A DNA stretch of 64,000 bases, taken from contig BDDD01000276.1 of assembly GCA_001972305.1 (NCBI GenBank), forward strand, positions 5,323 to 69,322, given 5' to 3'. The stretch is from Cephalotus follicularis (taxonomy: Eukaryota > Streptophyta > Magnoliopsida > Oxalidales > Cephalotaceae). Below, piece after piece: positions 1 through 11,692 of the stretch (position 1 is its first letter; every line of letters begins with the position of its first letter). The notes beneath the pieces were generated by a model. It saw only the letters and a program-made list of their open reading frames with translations. It did no database searches and was not told the origin of the DNA. A program made the translations under genes and the position numbers.

Positions 1-233
1 AAAAATAAAAATAAAAATAAAAAGCCAAAATTATTTTATCAAATCATGGACACAAAATCAAAACCCACTGGCTAAGACTAAAACCCGTTTAGCCAAGCCA
101 AAAGCAAAACAAACCGAAAAATGGGCAGTCCACCAACCGAAAAACAATCAGCAGCCCACACAAAACAAATCGGAAAGCCCATACAAAACATATCGAAAAG
201 CCCAAAAATCTATACGAAAAACGGGATATTACA
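1..233 (-). mobile_element. Partial long LTR (family G), running off the left edge
   Basis: The reverse complement of this stretch matches the beginning of the solo LTR at 11693 (same TGTAATATC start, then the same succession of pyrimidine-rich and TGGGCT-type blocks). In this orientation the LTR starts at 233 and reads leftward out of the window. It sits directly against copia-type sequence at 234, so it most likely inserted into that copia element. Only the first part of the LTR is visible and its other end and target duplication cannot be checked. Confidence 0.75.
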
Positions 234-1310
234 TCACAACACCGATATTGAAGGAGATGACGATGATGATCGAATTGAAGACTGACACATCCATTTTTTC
301 TTTTTATAGTAGTTATTATGTCTAGTAATATTATTTAAACAATTCGTGTTTAAATGTTGGATGATGTTTAAATGTTGGATGATGATATTTAATTATGTTA
401 TATTGATATTGCTCACTTTATATTTATTTTATTAATTCCTTTTTGATGTTAACAAAAAAAGGGGGAGAATTGCTCAAATCATTTATGGCTGACATTTTAC
501 ATTTTGCAAAGGGCTGCTGTGTGTTGGTGGCATTTTGATATTCATTTTGATATTCCTGTGCATTTTTGCATTTTGCTGGACATGGTATCATTTTTTTGCA
601 GGGCTGCAGGGCTGCTGTTTTATGATGTTGCAGGCTGTGCATTTTGACATTTTGCAGGGCTGTTTATGTTGGTGTTGGACATTTTGCATTTTCCAGGATA
701 TTTTGCAAGCTGGGGCTGCTGTTTATGTTGGGCTGACATTTTTGCAGGGCTATTAGGGCTAGCATTTGGCAGGGCTGATATTTGGCATTTTGCAGTTGAA
801 TATTTGGCATTTTGCTGCTGTCATAGCAGTTACTGTTGATTAGCATTTTTGCAGGCATGTTGGCTGTTGACATATTTGTTGATGCAGGCATTTGTTGATG
901 TTGGTTGTAATTATGCAGGTGTTGGGCTGCTAGTTGTGTTCTAATTATACAAGTGATTGGCTGCTAGCATTTTGCAGCATTGATGTTTGGTGTTGGGCTG
1001 CTAGCATTTTGCAGCATTGATATTTGCAGGCTTTGTTGATTTTTGCATCTGCAGATTTATGCAGCTCATAATGCATTAAGTTTTACACAGGGAGAGTATG
1101 AATTAAGTGGGGAAGTAAAATGTTGAGAAACAGGAAAGAGCATAAGTTGAGGGGGAGCAAAACTAGCATATGTAGCATTCTCTTTGGCAGAGAATTCTAT
1201 GCTCCATTGAATATATGCTTTATTTATGCATTACATTTCCATAATGATCATTTTTGCATCTAACTCAAATTTTATAGCAAATTTTTTGTCATCATCAAAA
1301 AGGGGAAGAT
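234..1310 (+). mobile_element. 3' internal region of a Sirevirus-like Ty1/copia element
   Basis: This is the stretch between the end of a coding frame and the 3' LTR of a copia element. Near the left edge a short frame ends in an acidic tail (DIEGDDDDDRIED). A first polypurine tract (AAAAAAAGGGGGAGAA, near 453-468) and a second one directly before the LTR (about 1298-1310) are visible; several polypurine tracts ahead of the 3' LTR are typical of Sireviruses. Most of 480-1060 is a degenerate repeat listed separately. Gag and pol lie outside the window or to the left of the LTR at 1-233. Family assignment rests on the LTR and polypurine architecture, not on a preserved protein domain. Confidence 0.65.
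480..1060. repeat. Degenerate minisatellite with core ATTTTGCAGGGCTG
   Basis: The core ATTTTGCAGGGCTG and its truncated forms (GCATTTTGCAG, GGGCTGCTG, GTTGGGCTGCTAG) recur dozens of times at irregular spacing. The stretch is T/G-rich and any open frames in it are by-products of the repeat. It lies in the noncoding 3' region of the copia element, upstream of the final polypurine tract. No fixed period is kept, which suggests an old array eroded by point change and slippage. Confidence 0.7.
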
Positions 1311-2325
1311 TGTTGACATCAATGTCTCAATTCCTAATTTTGATGATAACACATTTGCAACTAATGAGTTTGTTTTGTGCAAGATAAACAAGAAGATAAA
1401 CCAGATACAAATCAGTTCAACCAGACAAACTGTCGACAGTCAAATTGAAAGCGTCAGCGCTTCTGGGATTGTGAGTTTGAAGACGTCGAGAGTTAATATG
1501 AAAGAGTCGACTACAAAGAATGCACAAAGCGCCAGCTCTAAAATTGAAAGTGGCGACAGTCTAGCACAAAGTGTCAGCAGTTTAGTTTACAAAGTATTCA
1601 AAGCGCCAGCATCAAAATTCAATGTCTACGAATGACACAAGGCATCAAGAGGCGACAGTTAATATCAAACTTGTAGCACATGAAGAGTCGACGCTTATAT
1701 TAAAACCGGTGACTCTTTGATCGGGAATTACAGTCATATAAGATCTTATCAATGCACAAATTAAGGCCAAAGTTTCCAAAATTATTCCAACAGCTACAAG
1801 ACATTACTGAATGGCTATATCATCAAAAATAGTATAAATAGGGCTCAAGAACAACCAAGAACAATCAACCAAGTCATACAGCAATCATAGCATTACTCTG
1901 AGTTGTTCTTGTCTTATTTCAAGCTATTATTGTGAGCAAATTTAGTCTATATCAAGCCTTTGAGAGGTGATACAAAAAGTTATTCATTCTTGTATTTTGT
2001 TCAAATATTTGAGGGGAGTGAACCCTTGTATGTGTGATTGAGGTCAATCACAACTATTGTATTCGAGGTCGGATACTGGTGGAAACTCAAGGAGATCCTT
2101 GAGAAAAGTGGACGTAGGCAAGAGATTAAGCCGAACCACTATAAAACTATTTTTGCATTCTTCTACTCTATCTCTTTATTTTGTTAGTATAATTGTTTGA
2201 ATATAATTGTTGTTTTTGAATTGTAAGTTTAATTTCTATTTTGGCTAATTTTTCAAAAAAGTTCATAATTAATTTAAAGTCTACAATTCACCCCCCCTCT
2301 TGTAGTCTTTCAGTCTCCCTTGCCA
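1311..2325 (+). mobile_element. 3' LTR of the Sirevirus-like copia element
   Basis: The LTR opens with TGTTGACATCAATGTCTC directly after a polypurine tract. It contains a cluster of palindromic motifs (GTCGAC, GCGTCAGCGC) at about 1425-1690, a TATA box at 1833-1840, and the C-rich run ATTCACCCCCCC near 2286-2298 that usually lies close to the end of copia LTRs. The right end is uncertain: CA dinucleotides at 2312 and 2325 both fit, and sequence related to another LTR family follows. The start resembles the LTR at 16900-17937, so the two are distant relatives. Confidence 0.75.
1833..1840 (+). promoter_or_regulatory. TATA box of the copia LTR
   Basis: TATAAATA followed by GGGCTC sits about 150 bp downstream of the palindrome cluster, the usual layout of a Sirevirus LTR promoter. 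Transcription would be expected to start about 30 bp downstream. Confidence 0.65.
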
Positions 2326-2933
2326 AATTTATGATATGCGATATTTATGTGGCTCAGTATGACCTACGATTTGTGAATCGGAAATAATGTTTTGAAATGT
2401 TCTATAATTGTTTCGAAAGATATACACTTGTTATTTGAATATGATTAAACTGTTTTAACTGTTTAAGATTTCTGTTACGAAGTTTATTGAAATATTACTG
2501 TTTCTAAATTATCGTTTACTGTTTTATTTCCCATATCCGTACTGAGATTTGCTCAGCCGCGTTTTGTTTTCCATGCGGAAGGTTTACAGGAGCAGCGGGG
2601 GAAAGTGTGATTGAGTGATGACTACCTTATATCTTTGGATCCCTAGGAGTGTGATCCTTGTGTTTTATGTTTAGTGGTCAAACTATGATACTTATGTTTT
2701 ATGTTTTTAAATTTGGAACTGGATTATGTTTTGAGTTTTCCGCAACTGCTTAATATAATTAATTCTTAAGTTTTAATGTTAAGATCAGACTGCCACGTTT
2801 TTGGTTGTTTTTGGTTAATAAATTAATGTTATGATTCGTTATGTAATGTTATGATCAGATAAGATATGTTATGATAAGTAATGTTATGTATGATATGACC
2901 CTGTGACGACTCCCGACGTCCGGGGGTGTTACA
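2326..2933 (+). mobile_element. 3' end of a long LTR (family G)
   Basis: This stretch matches the last part of the solo LTR at 11693-14479: both share the block around TTTGCTCAG.CGCGTTTTGTTTTCCATGCG (2551-2577 here) and both end GGGGGTGTTACA. The rest of the LTR is absent here because the copia element lies immediately to the left. The LTR ends at 2933 and abuts sequence of a third LTR family, into which it probably inserted. Confidence 0.75.
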
Positions 2934-5900
2934 ATTACACTTGCGCTAAAGGGAAAAAACCAGAGAGCAGGAGAGAGATGGCGCCGGGAGAAGGCGACGC
3001 TGGACGAAGGCACCAGACCGGGAGATGGCACGCGCGGGTTTTCCTCCAGCTGCCGGTAACCCCCTTCCCTCTTCTTATTTTTTCTTTCCTTTTCTCCCCG
3101 TCACTCTCCCCATCACTGTCGTGCATTCCACCGTCGGAGTCGTCACGGTAGGAGGCCGATCTTCATCCTGAGGACCAGCTATGACCATTTTGGTGTCTGT
3201 CAAGCCGAGGTTTGGCCGGAATCGACAGGAGCTAGTTGACAGAGTTAACTCAGTCGATCTAGCTAGCTGTCGCCTGTGACACGGCGTTTGGCGCCGAGTC
3301 ACGGCGAGTTATGGTCACCAGTAGGCTGACCGCAAGTTTTGGAGGCTAGATAAGGTGTGATTGGAGCTAGACCAACTGGTCGGAGCTCCGGGGAAGCGAA
3401 CCCACGCCGAGTCTTGGTGAGTTACGGGTGGAGACGCCTTAAGTTGACTGTTTTGTGACACTTTTATGAAGTGGCTAGAATTGTGGATGTCCAACGAGTC
3501 AACTCAGTGAGTTCACTCACTGCCGGCTGTGACCGTGCGATTCCACTGGGAGTCGCGATGGTTCTTCGGCAACATTGTATAGATCGGCCAATTTAGAGCC
3601 TATTTATGGAGTGGCCGGAGTCCCGATGTGTCGGCTGGAATTTAGCCTGAACTCCGGTAACTACAAGGTGTATTTGCTACATGTGTGTAAGTCATAACGG
3701 AATGTGTGATGGTTATTGCAGTGATACAAGGAGAGAAAGAGAATTATGTTAACAAAAGATGGAGATGTGCTCGTGATCGCGAGTGAAGCTTAGAGGAGGA
3801 GGCAGTTCGTCGATTCTGCTGCAAGCCCTCCCAACTCGCAAGCTCAATTGGTAACAGGTAGGTATACATATGCACCAACGGTACGTGCTCAGATTATTGT
3901 TGGCTTGATGCCATTTGTATACGCCGGTATGGGACGGTTGTATACGAATGGTAGATCACTAGAGTACGGTTATACTACCTTACTTTCATTCATGCATTTT
4001 GAATGGATTGTATGGACATGACTGTTCATTGATGATTGTATGCTAAATTGATTGTTATGGTTATGCATGATTACTGATTACATGGATTAATGAACTGTAT
4101 GCGGGTATAATGGAGTAAATGGAGAATTGAGAGAAGTTGAGCTTCTGCCTTCTCTCAATTCAAGGGTTATGATATTGGAAATGGTTTATGGGTTATGGCT
4201 ATTGTATGGATTGATCGATTGTATTGCATGAGACTAAATGAGATAACCCATTCATGACCCTCATCTTTGTCATGATGTTATACCACATCATATGGTGTGG
4301 TCAGTGTTATCTCGACCCTATTCGTCTACGACACTAAGAGTGCGTAGATAATGGAATGGACCTTATGGATCGCCATTGAATGTATCGTCATTGAATCGTA
4401 TCGTATCGTTATTGTATCATATCGATATCGTATCCTTATGGATCGTATCGATATTGTATCGTTATGGATCGTGTCGTTATCGAATCGTATCGTATAGTTA
4501 TCATATCGCATCGTTATTGATCGTATCGGTATCGTTATCAGACCAGGACCTTCGGGAAATGGGCAATCGTATCGTTATCGGACCAGGACCTTCGGGAACT
4601 GGGTAATCGTATCGTTATCAGACCAGGACCTTCGGGAACTGGGTAATCGTATTGTATTGTTATCGAATCGTATTGTATTGTTATAGATTGTATCGTATCG
4701 TCATCGAATCGCTATGAATCGAATCGTCATGGATTGTAAATGGTTATGGACCGTTATCAGATATGGACCCTAAACGGATATGAATTGCAAACAGTTATGG
4801 GCCGTTATCGGATATGGACCGTAAATGGATGTGAATTGTAAATGGATATGGACCGTAAACGGTTATTGTTATTGAGGGCAAAGGTTATGGCTATGGATGG
4901 ATACGATATGGTTATGGACCGTATCGCTATGGATCGTGATGGTCCTGATTGTAATGGTATGGCTATGATATGGTTACGGTAGGACCATGGTATGTATCCC
5001 TAGATGGTTATTGTTGATCCCATTCTTGTACGCCGGTATGGGACGGTTGTATACGAATGGTAGATCACTAGCATATGTGAATCTAGGGGAATGGTTGTAA
5101 TGGGCTAGAACCTTTGGGGTCTGGCATTGGATTGTTAAAGAGTGATGATTGATTTGATCCCATTCCTATACGCCGGTATGGGACGGTCGTATACGAATGG
5201 TAGATCGTATGTTCTATTGGTCTCTAGGTTATGGTGCATGACCTTTATATTATGAGCTATATTGCTATGAATTGGCATTCATACATCTCTTGCCATGCAT
5301 ACATCTCACATATTGTACACAATTCTTGTGCACTTCTATATGTGCATTGCATATGTATATCCTACACAACCTTCGGGTTGCTGACCCATTGCATTGTATT
5401 GTAATGTAGTGGGTCAGGTTCAGGTCCAGGTGACGCGCAGGAGTGACCAGCCAGGTTAAATCATAGAGTAAGGATCTACATCTCCTTCGACCTGTCTTAT
5501 ATAAATGTGATTAATGTAAATGCACAAATGTTATATAAGAGACATATTTTCCTTCTGTATTGACCTGCTGGCTTGTGGCAGTGCTTGATTTATATGTGTG
5601 TTGATGTAAAGGATATAGACGGGTTCCTCCCATTGTGATAAATTGTTGTTTCCTCCTACGGGAGTGTGGAATTGTCGAGGGCTGAGCACAGATATGAACT
5701 GTGTTTTCTTTACAGGGGGATATAGTCCGAGAAACGAATACTTCATACCGAGATTTCGAAAAATTTTAAGAGTTAGTTTTTATTTGAATTGATTGTTCCG
5801 CTGATGTAAAATGACTTTGACAAGATTTATATGTATAGCACTTTGGAATATGATTGATAAATGATATGGATATGAAATGACTGAATGGAAGGTATCTCAC

Positions 5901-5944
5901 GCGTCGGATCGTGGGGGTTTGCTCTCGCGGTTCGGGGCGTGACA
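2934..5944 (+). mobile_element. Long LTR (family H, Tekay-like), inserted in a minus-strand gypsy element
   Basis: It is homologous along its length to the LTRs at 25519-27605, 38385-41368 and 58511-61021. Shared blocks include the GC-rich leader around 3130-3300 (TGTGACAC.GCGTTTGGCGCC), the dyad unit at 3919-3957, 5016-5069 and 5156-5206, the hairpin-like block near 5714-5750, and the ending CGGTTCGGGGCGTGACA at 5944. Directly right of the end, minus-strand protease/RT-linker coding sequence of the Tekay-like element resumes, which marks this as an insertion. The beginning is not visible because the family G LTR ends at 2933. No internal coding sequence of its own is seen, so it may be a solo LTR. 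Confidence 0.7.
4376..4900. repeat. Tandem array inside the long LTR (ATCGTATCGTT and a ~39-bp unit)
   Basis: Short units of the type ATCGTATCGTT recur through about 4376-4530 and 4645-4740. A longer unit, GACCAGGACCTTCGGGAA.TGGG plus ATCGTATCGTTATC, occurs three times between about 4540 and 4650. A third unit, GGTTATGGACCGT.A..GGATATG, recurs to about 4900. The array occupies the middle of the LTR, where related LTRs in the window hold unrelated arrays. Confidence 0.75.
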
Positions 5945-6830
5945 TAACATCAAAATTAAGGATTGCTAGAGGTACTAGGTTTATTAGCATCTTCCTATCA
6001 CATAGTTTTAGATCACAGGACTTATGTACTTTATCTGTCACCAAAGTATTACAACTTTGTGTTTCAACGGCTAAACCTATTTCCAGTTCTTGTGATGAGG
6101 GGAAAAAGATAAAGACACAAATGAATGCGTCTCTCCTGTTTCAAACAATACATGTGCAGTTTTAGAGCATACGGAAAAGTGCCTGTTACCACATCGTTAG
6201 AATTTTTTGTCTCATCAGCCGCCATAGCATATGTTATGGCTGGCGCTCTTTGTTGCTGGGCTCCGCTCCCTCCTTGTCCTCCCGTCTTTGGTTGGGTGCA
6301 TTGGTTGGATATGTGCCCTTCCTGACCACAATTGTAACATCTGATTGGCCTTTGAATTTGAGCTTGATCATGTCCTTGTCGACACTCGCTTGCTTGGTGT
6401 CCTTACTTTCCACACTTATAGCAAGCTCCTATCCCTTGTAAACACTTCCCGTGATGACTTTTCCCGCATTTTTTACTAGTTTTAGGGTCTTTTCCTCCAT
6501 CGGACTTTGCTTTCTTGTTTTTGTTGTCAGAGGATTCGCCTACCTTCCTCTTTCCTTGTCCTTGTTCTAGACGTTTTTGTTGGTACTTTTGATTATCCAT
6601 CTCTATTCTCAATGCACATCTCAAAACTGCTTCGTAGGTTTGTAGGTCTTGTGCTATCAATAGTCTTCGAATGTGAGGTTTTAGACCTTGGCAAAACCTG
6701 TTTGCCCTTCTTTCTTCTGTCGACACCATATGAGCCGCATATCGAGACAGCCTCGCAAAATTTGCCTCGTACTGAGCCACAGTTTCAGACTCACCCTGCT
6801 CCAAACGGAGGAAATCTTTCTCCATCTTGT
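5945..6830 (-). mobile_element. Tekay-like gypsy element: gag C-terminal part, zinc knuckles and protease region
   Basis: On the minus strand 6830-6403 encodes the second half of a Ty3/gypsy Gag: FLRLEQGESETVAQYEANF and LSRYAAHMV are characteristic of the retrotrans_gag domain, and a basic lysine-rich stretch follows. CX2C zinc-knuckle sequences lie around 6300-6440. Lower down, near 5945-6000, a decayed linker ending LVPLAILNFDV corresponds to the segment before reverse transcriptase in this clade. The remainder of gag lies at 22418-22856, separated by the Athila element. The copy is broken in several places besides its insertions. Confidence 0.8.
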
Positions 6831-8267
6831 TGTTTAGCATAAAAATGTGTTATTTTTAATGATTTATTTGTTATATTTTTATGCTTGGAATAGACTACTT
6901 TGGTTGCATTGTTATGATTTTTAGGTACAAGAGCAAAAGGACCACGTTGCAAGAATACTACCCAAAGTTGTGCATATTGGAGCTTGAAAGTGTGAAGATT
7001 GAAGAATTGACAAATTCTGCAGAAACAGAGTAAAAAGCGTCAATGTCTTTCATAGGGATCGACGTCTTTTCTTGGTTTGTACTAAACGCATCGATGCCTT
7101 TTGTTGAGGATCGATGTCCTTTCTGGGATTGCAACCTACCTTCAAATGCTATGAGAAAGACATCGACGTCTTTCATCAAACAGATCGACGTCTTTGTGCA
7201 AATCCGATCTGTAAATTTTGGATCAAAACGCATCGACATCATTCATCATAGGGATCGATGTCCATTACGCGCATCTCAGCAAACGGCAATTTTTTACAAA
7301 ACGCGTCGATGTCCAACTAAAGGCGTCGACGTCTTCTTCTGCAGCAGAAATAGAAAGTTAGATTTTTTGCCAAATTTTGTAACTATGATTGATTCATTTC
7401 CATTTTTGATCAGTGTTGTAGGATAAAAACAATACAAAGCCGGCCAAATTCAGTGTGTGTAGGCTGGTAGAAACCCTATTTTCTTCTTTGTCAATTTTAG
7501 TTTATTTTACAATGTTTAGTAGCTAAACTCTTCAAGGTTTTAGGGAAGAACAAAGCCTGGATTGTTATTGTTTCAATTCCATCAATAAAAACCCTTGAAT
7601 ATTTGATTTGTTCTTCGAATATTTCTGCCTTCACACATACTTTGTCTGTCTGGTTAAAATCCACACACATCTTGTCGGTGAAGCTGAAAGTTGGTGAATA
7701 AATGGTGCTTAATTCAATCAATGGAGCGTACTCATACGGTTTGTCACAACGAACACACTTCGTATAGACCTAGCATGTCTACTCATACGTCTTTCCGCCA
7801 TTGCCGTACTTCGTATAGACCTATCATATCTACTCATACGTCTTGTCATCACCGTTGCACTCCGTATCGACCTAGCTGTCGCTGGTTATCAAGGTATGAT
7901 CATTCAATTAAATGGAATTGTTCAATACAATCTATGGTGAGTTTCTATACCCTAAAACCGCTTCTTAAATTATATATTTTCTTCACTTTTGTTCGTTGTT
8001 TTGATTCGTTTTAAAATTGCATGCTTTATTTCTTGGTATTTCGCATTCATTGTTTTTAACTATCGAAGTTTTAATTTCCTGTTTTGATTATTTATTTTAT
8101 TTTGCATAATTAGGAGTAGTTTTCATAGTTAAACCTTGATTTCGCATACTTCGCATAGGTTGGATAAATTACAACTAGTTTAACATTTCCCTGCGTTTGA
8201 CCCGTTACTGCATGATCCGTGCACTTGCGGCTATAAATTTTAAAACATCATTCTTTTTACGTGAACA
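6831..8267 (+). repeat. Athila 5' LTR
   Basis: It begins TGTTTAGCATAAAAATG and ends ACGTGAACA. It contains two notable substructures: a cluster of GATCGACGTC/GCATCGATG motifs at about 7030-7340, and three copies of a ~57-bp unit at about 7725-7885. The copy at 20982-22417 is collinear throughout. Confidence 0.92.
7725..7885. repeat. Three ~57-bp tandem units in the Athila LTR
   Basis: The unit built around CTTCGTATAGACCTAGC and TCTACTCATACGTCTT is repeated three times, the last copy being the most diverged. The same three units recur in the 3' LTR at about 21875-22035, so the array predates the insertion. It lies downstream of the presumed promoter, in the R/U5 part. Confidence 0.75.
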
Positions 8268-8273
8268 AGTTTT

Positions 8274-8291
8274 TGGCGCCATTGCCGGGGA
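8274..8291 (+). other. Athila primer-binding site
   Basis: TGGCGCCATTGCCGGGGA begins seven bases after the 5' LTR. Athila and Tat elements use a TGGCGCC...GGGGA-type site complementary to the 3' end of a tRNA, so the position and sequence both fit. Confidence 0.85.
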
Positions 8292-8581
8292 AACGTTTTA
8301 AATTAGTTTAAATTTATTCGACTGATTCGTAGTATTTAGTTGTGTTTCATTTTTCTGTTTTTGTGTTTCTTTTTAGTTTGTTAGCTTAGTTTAATAAGGG
8401 AATTGCATAAGCTGTTCACACAAATTCTACTAATCTTTGCATAAGCTTTAAACAAACCCTAATTTTGCTAAGTTAATTTTCTGCATAAGTTTTTAATAAT
8501 TTAGTTTAATTTAGGCCTTTGAATAAAAAAAATTACGTTTTTACCATTAGTTTAGAATTGAATTAAGTTAGTTTTTAGTTT

Positions 8582-11500
8582 ATGACTGAGTGGGTACGTG
8601 GCACAAACAACCGACTTGAGCGAAATAATCAACACCCACAAATGGTGGACGAATGCCCACTCCAAACTTTGCGCGATAGATTCTATCCCGCGAGGACAGC
8701 GCAACCATCCTGTATCCTGTTGCCTGCTCCTCAAGGGAACAATTTTGAGTTGAAATCTCAGTTCATTAGCATGCTCTCACACTTTCATGGTCTACCCAAT
8801 GAGGATGCATATCTCTTCCTTCGCGAGTTCGAGGAGGTATGCGCCCTCATGAAACTTCAACAACTCTCGGATGACGCAATCAAGTTGCGTTTCATAAATT
8901 TTTCTCTGAAGGATGGAGCTAAAAAGTGGCTCTACAGTCTCCCCAACGGTTCTATTTCTATATGGGACCATTTCACTGTTTCGTTCCTAAAGAAATTATT
9001 TCCACTTCATAAAACCAATAAACTTAGGAACGACATTCTCCAGTTTCGTCAAAAACCCAATGAATCATTTTCTAGGTGTATGGAACGGTTTAAGGATCGT
9101 CTCTTAGAATGTCCTCATCATGGTTTGAACACGTGGAATTTATGCCAAATCATCTACGAAGGCATTGATTACCAGACCAAGCAATTGGTTGAATCTATGT
9201 GTCCTGATGGGTTCACCTCGTACACTGATGAAAACAAGGCATGGAATTTCCTTTTAGATTTGGGTGAGCGAACTAGAGAGTGGGAGTCCACTCAAGCTTC
9301 TGAAAGAGCATTGCCAAATAAAGGGTATTTTGTAGAAGGAGCAGTTGCACTCGAGGCACAGTTAGATAGCTGGCTCAAGAGAATAGAGTCGTTGCTTAGG
9401 GGTTCCCCGCAAGTCAACCAAATCAATCACAGCATCCCTATGTGTTCTTGGTGTCAGTCCCCAAATCATGTGTTTGAAGAATGCCAAATTTATATTGACA
9501 ATCAATATGCTCCTGAGAATGTGTCTGCTATGAATCAATACAACCCGTATAGTAACACTTACAATCCGGGTTAGCGAAATCATCCAAACTTCTCATGGAG
9601 TCAAGGGCAAAACATGCGAGGACAATCAAGCTTTTCGGGGCAGCCTTCTAGCGTTGGTGCCCCACCTTCACATTTTTTGGGACAACCTTTGAGCTTCCCT
9701 AGCCAGTCTGCACCACAGCAGACATTTCCAAGGTTCTCCCGAAATTCGAATAATACTCGACCATCCTTTCCACCACAAAATCAATTCTCAAATCAACAAA
9801 CATCAGGTTTGTCGAACCAAAGGGAGGATCCATCTAGGATTTCATCGCTAGAAAAGAGCATGGAACTTCTTATGAGCACTGTGATGGCTAGTCAGCATAA
9901 CATGGAAAAACAAATTTCACAACTAGCATCCGCTCTACACGAAAGAGAAAAAGGAAAAATGCCCTCCCAACCTGACCCGAATCCTAGGATTGCCTTCAAC
10001 CATTCTGCTCAAATCCAACAGCGAAATTCAGCTTCCTCCTCTGGTCCACCAAAACAAGTTTTTGCCCTAAGGAGTGGAAATGAATACCATCCAGTGGATC
10101 AAACGGAAAACGTGAACAAGCAAAGGGAGGAATCCTTGGCGCCAAAAAATGTACAAGAACCATTGGTTGACCCATTGGAGCAATCAACACAATTAAATGC
10201 GCACGATGAATTGAGGAAGGAGAAAGAGGACGAGAAGAAGAAACAACCGGACGAGGCTCCCAAGCATTCATTTGACCCACCAGCTCCCTTTCCAAAAAGA
10301 TTGCAAAGCAAGAAAGCCCCAGCAGTGGAAAAGATCATCAAAACTTTTAAGCAAGTCCAAATCAATATTCCATTGCTTGAAGCCATTGAACAGGTGCCCT
10401 CGTACACAAAAGTCCTTAAAGACTTATGCACTAAAAAGATGATCCTTCAGACTCCGAAAAAAGCTTTCTTGGCAGCCAACATTAGTGCACTGTTTTCGCA
10501 ACCCACAATGCGAAAGTACAAAGACCCTGGCTACCCGACAATCTCTTGCGTTATTGGAAACACAAAAATTGAGCATGCCTTGCTCGATTTAGGAGCAAGT
10601 GGGAATTTGTTGCCATCATCAGTTTATGAGAAGCTTGGACTAGGAGAGTTAAGACCAACCATGATGACATTGCAATTAGCGGATAGGTCTGTGAAGGTAC
10701 CGCGAGGGAAAATCAAGGATGTGTTGATAAAGGTTGGACAGTTTTTCTTTTCTGTCGACTTCATCGTCTTAGACACCCAGCCTGTTGCAAACTTAAATGA
10801 TCAAATTCCAATTATCCTTGGTAGACCTTTCCTAGCAACAAGTAATGCGTTAATCAATTGTCGAAATGGTCTGATGAAATTAAGCTTCGGAAATACGTCC
10901 GTGGATTTTAATGTTTTCCGATTGGGTAAGCATTCCGTCGATTTTGATGAATTCAACGCAATCCATGCATTTCCTGATTACATAGATACACACTTTGACA
11001 TTGATTTTGATGGCAATTTTAATGATTGCATGAGGGATTTAGAGGATGCCGATGGAGGTGATTTCGTTGATGCGTTTAGTATGCAGCCATTAGAGCCAGT
11101 GGGCCCCTTGTGCCCATCCGTACCTAAACCATCAATTGAGGAGCCTCCGAAACTTGAACTCAAAGAATTTCCCTCTACATTGAAATACTCGTTTCTCGGT
11201 GAAAACCAAACTCTTCCTATTATCATTTCATCTTATCTTATTCCCAGTCAGGAAGAGGAGGTTATTGACCTACTCAAAGAAAATAAAGAGGCAATTGATT
11301 GGACGATGACTGACATCAAAGGAATTAGCCCTTCCATTTACGAGCATCGCATAAATCTCATAGAAGGGTCCAAACCTTCTAGAGAACCTCAATGAAGAGC
11401 AAATCCCTTGATGAAAGAGGCCATACAAAAAGAAATCTTGAAGTGGCTGGACAATGGGATTATTTATCCCATTTCGGATAGTCAATAGGTGAGTCCAGTC

Positions 11501-11692
11501 CACATTGCCCCAAAGAAATCTGGAGTAACGGTAGTGCAATCCTCCACCGATGACTTACTTCCTACAAAAATCCAAACTGGATGAAGGGTGTGCATTGACT
11601 ACCAAAAGTTGAATATAGCAACCTGGAAGGATCATTTTCCACTTCCGTTTATCGATCAAATGTTAGATAGGTTAGCTGGTCATGAGTATTAT
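8582..11692 (+). CDS. Athila gag, protease and start of reverse transcriptase
   Basis: The first block (8582-9574) is an Athila Gag: QPSCILLPAPQGNNFELK followed by MLSHFHGLPNEDAY is the lineage hallmark, and a CX2C-type finger (CSWCQSPNHVFEEC) closes it. The next block (9614-11395) has a Q/P-rich linker, a charged region, and a retropepsin domain around 10580-10900 (ALLDLGASGNLLPSSVYEKL, then IILGRPFLATSNALI). It ends with the connector that precedes reverse transcriptase. The RT start follows at about 11400-11690 (RVCIDYQKLNIATWKDHFPL), where a solo LTR interrupts it. The polyprotein would build the particle and process itself. This copy is broken and is best read as a fossil. Confidence 0.88.

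Noticed and set aside
4540-4650. Regularly spaced repeats resembling a CRISPR array
   Set aside because: The units are head-to-tail minisatellite copies in a plant LTR, the spacers are themselves repeats, and no cas gene is present.
6507-6842. Plus-strand frame opposite the gag C-terminus
   Set aside because: It is the antisense shadow of a clear Gag sequence on the minus strand.
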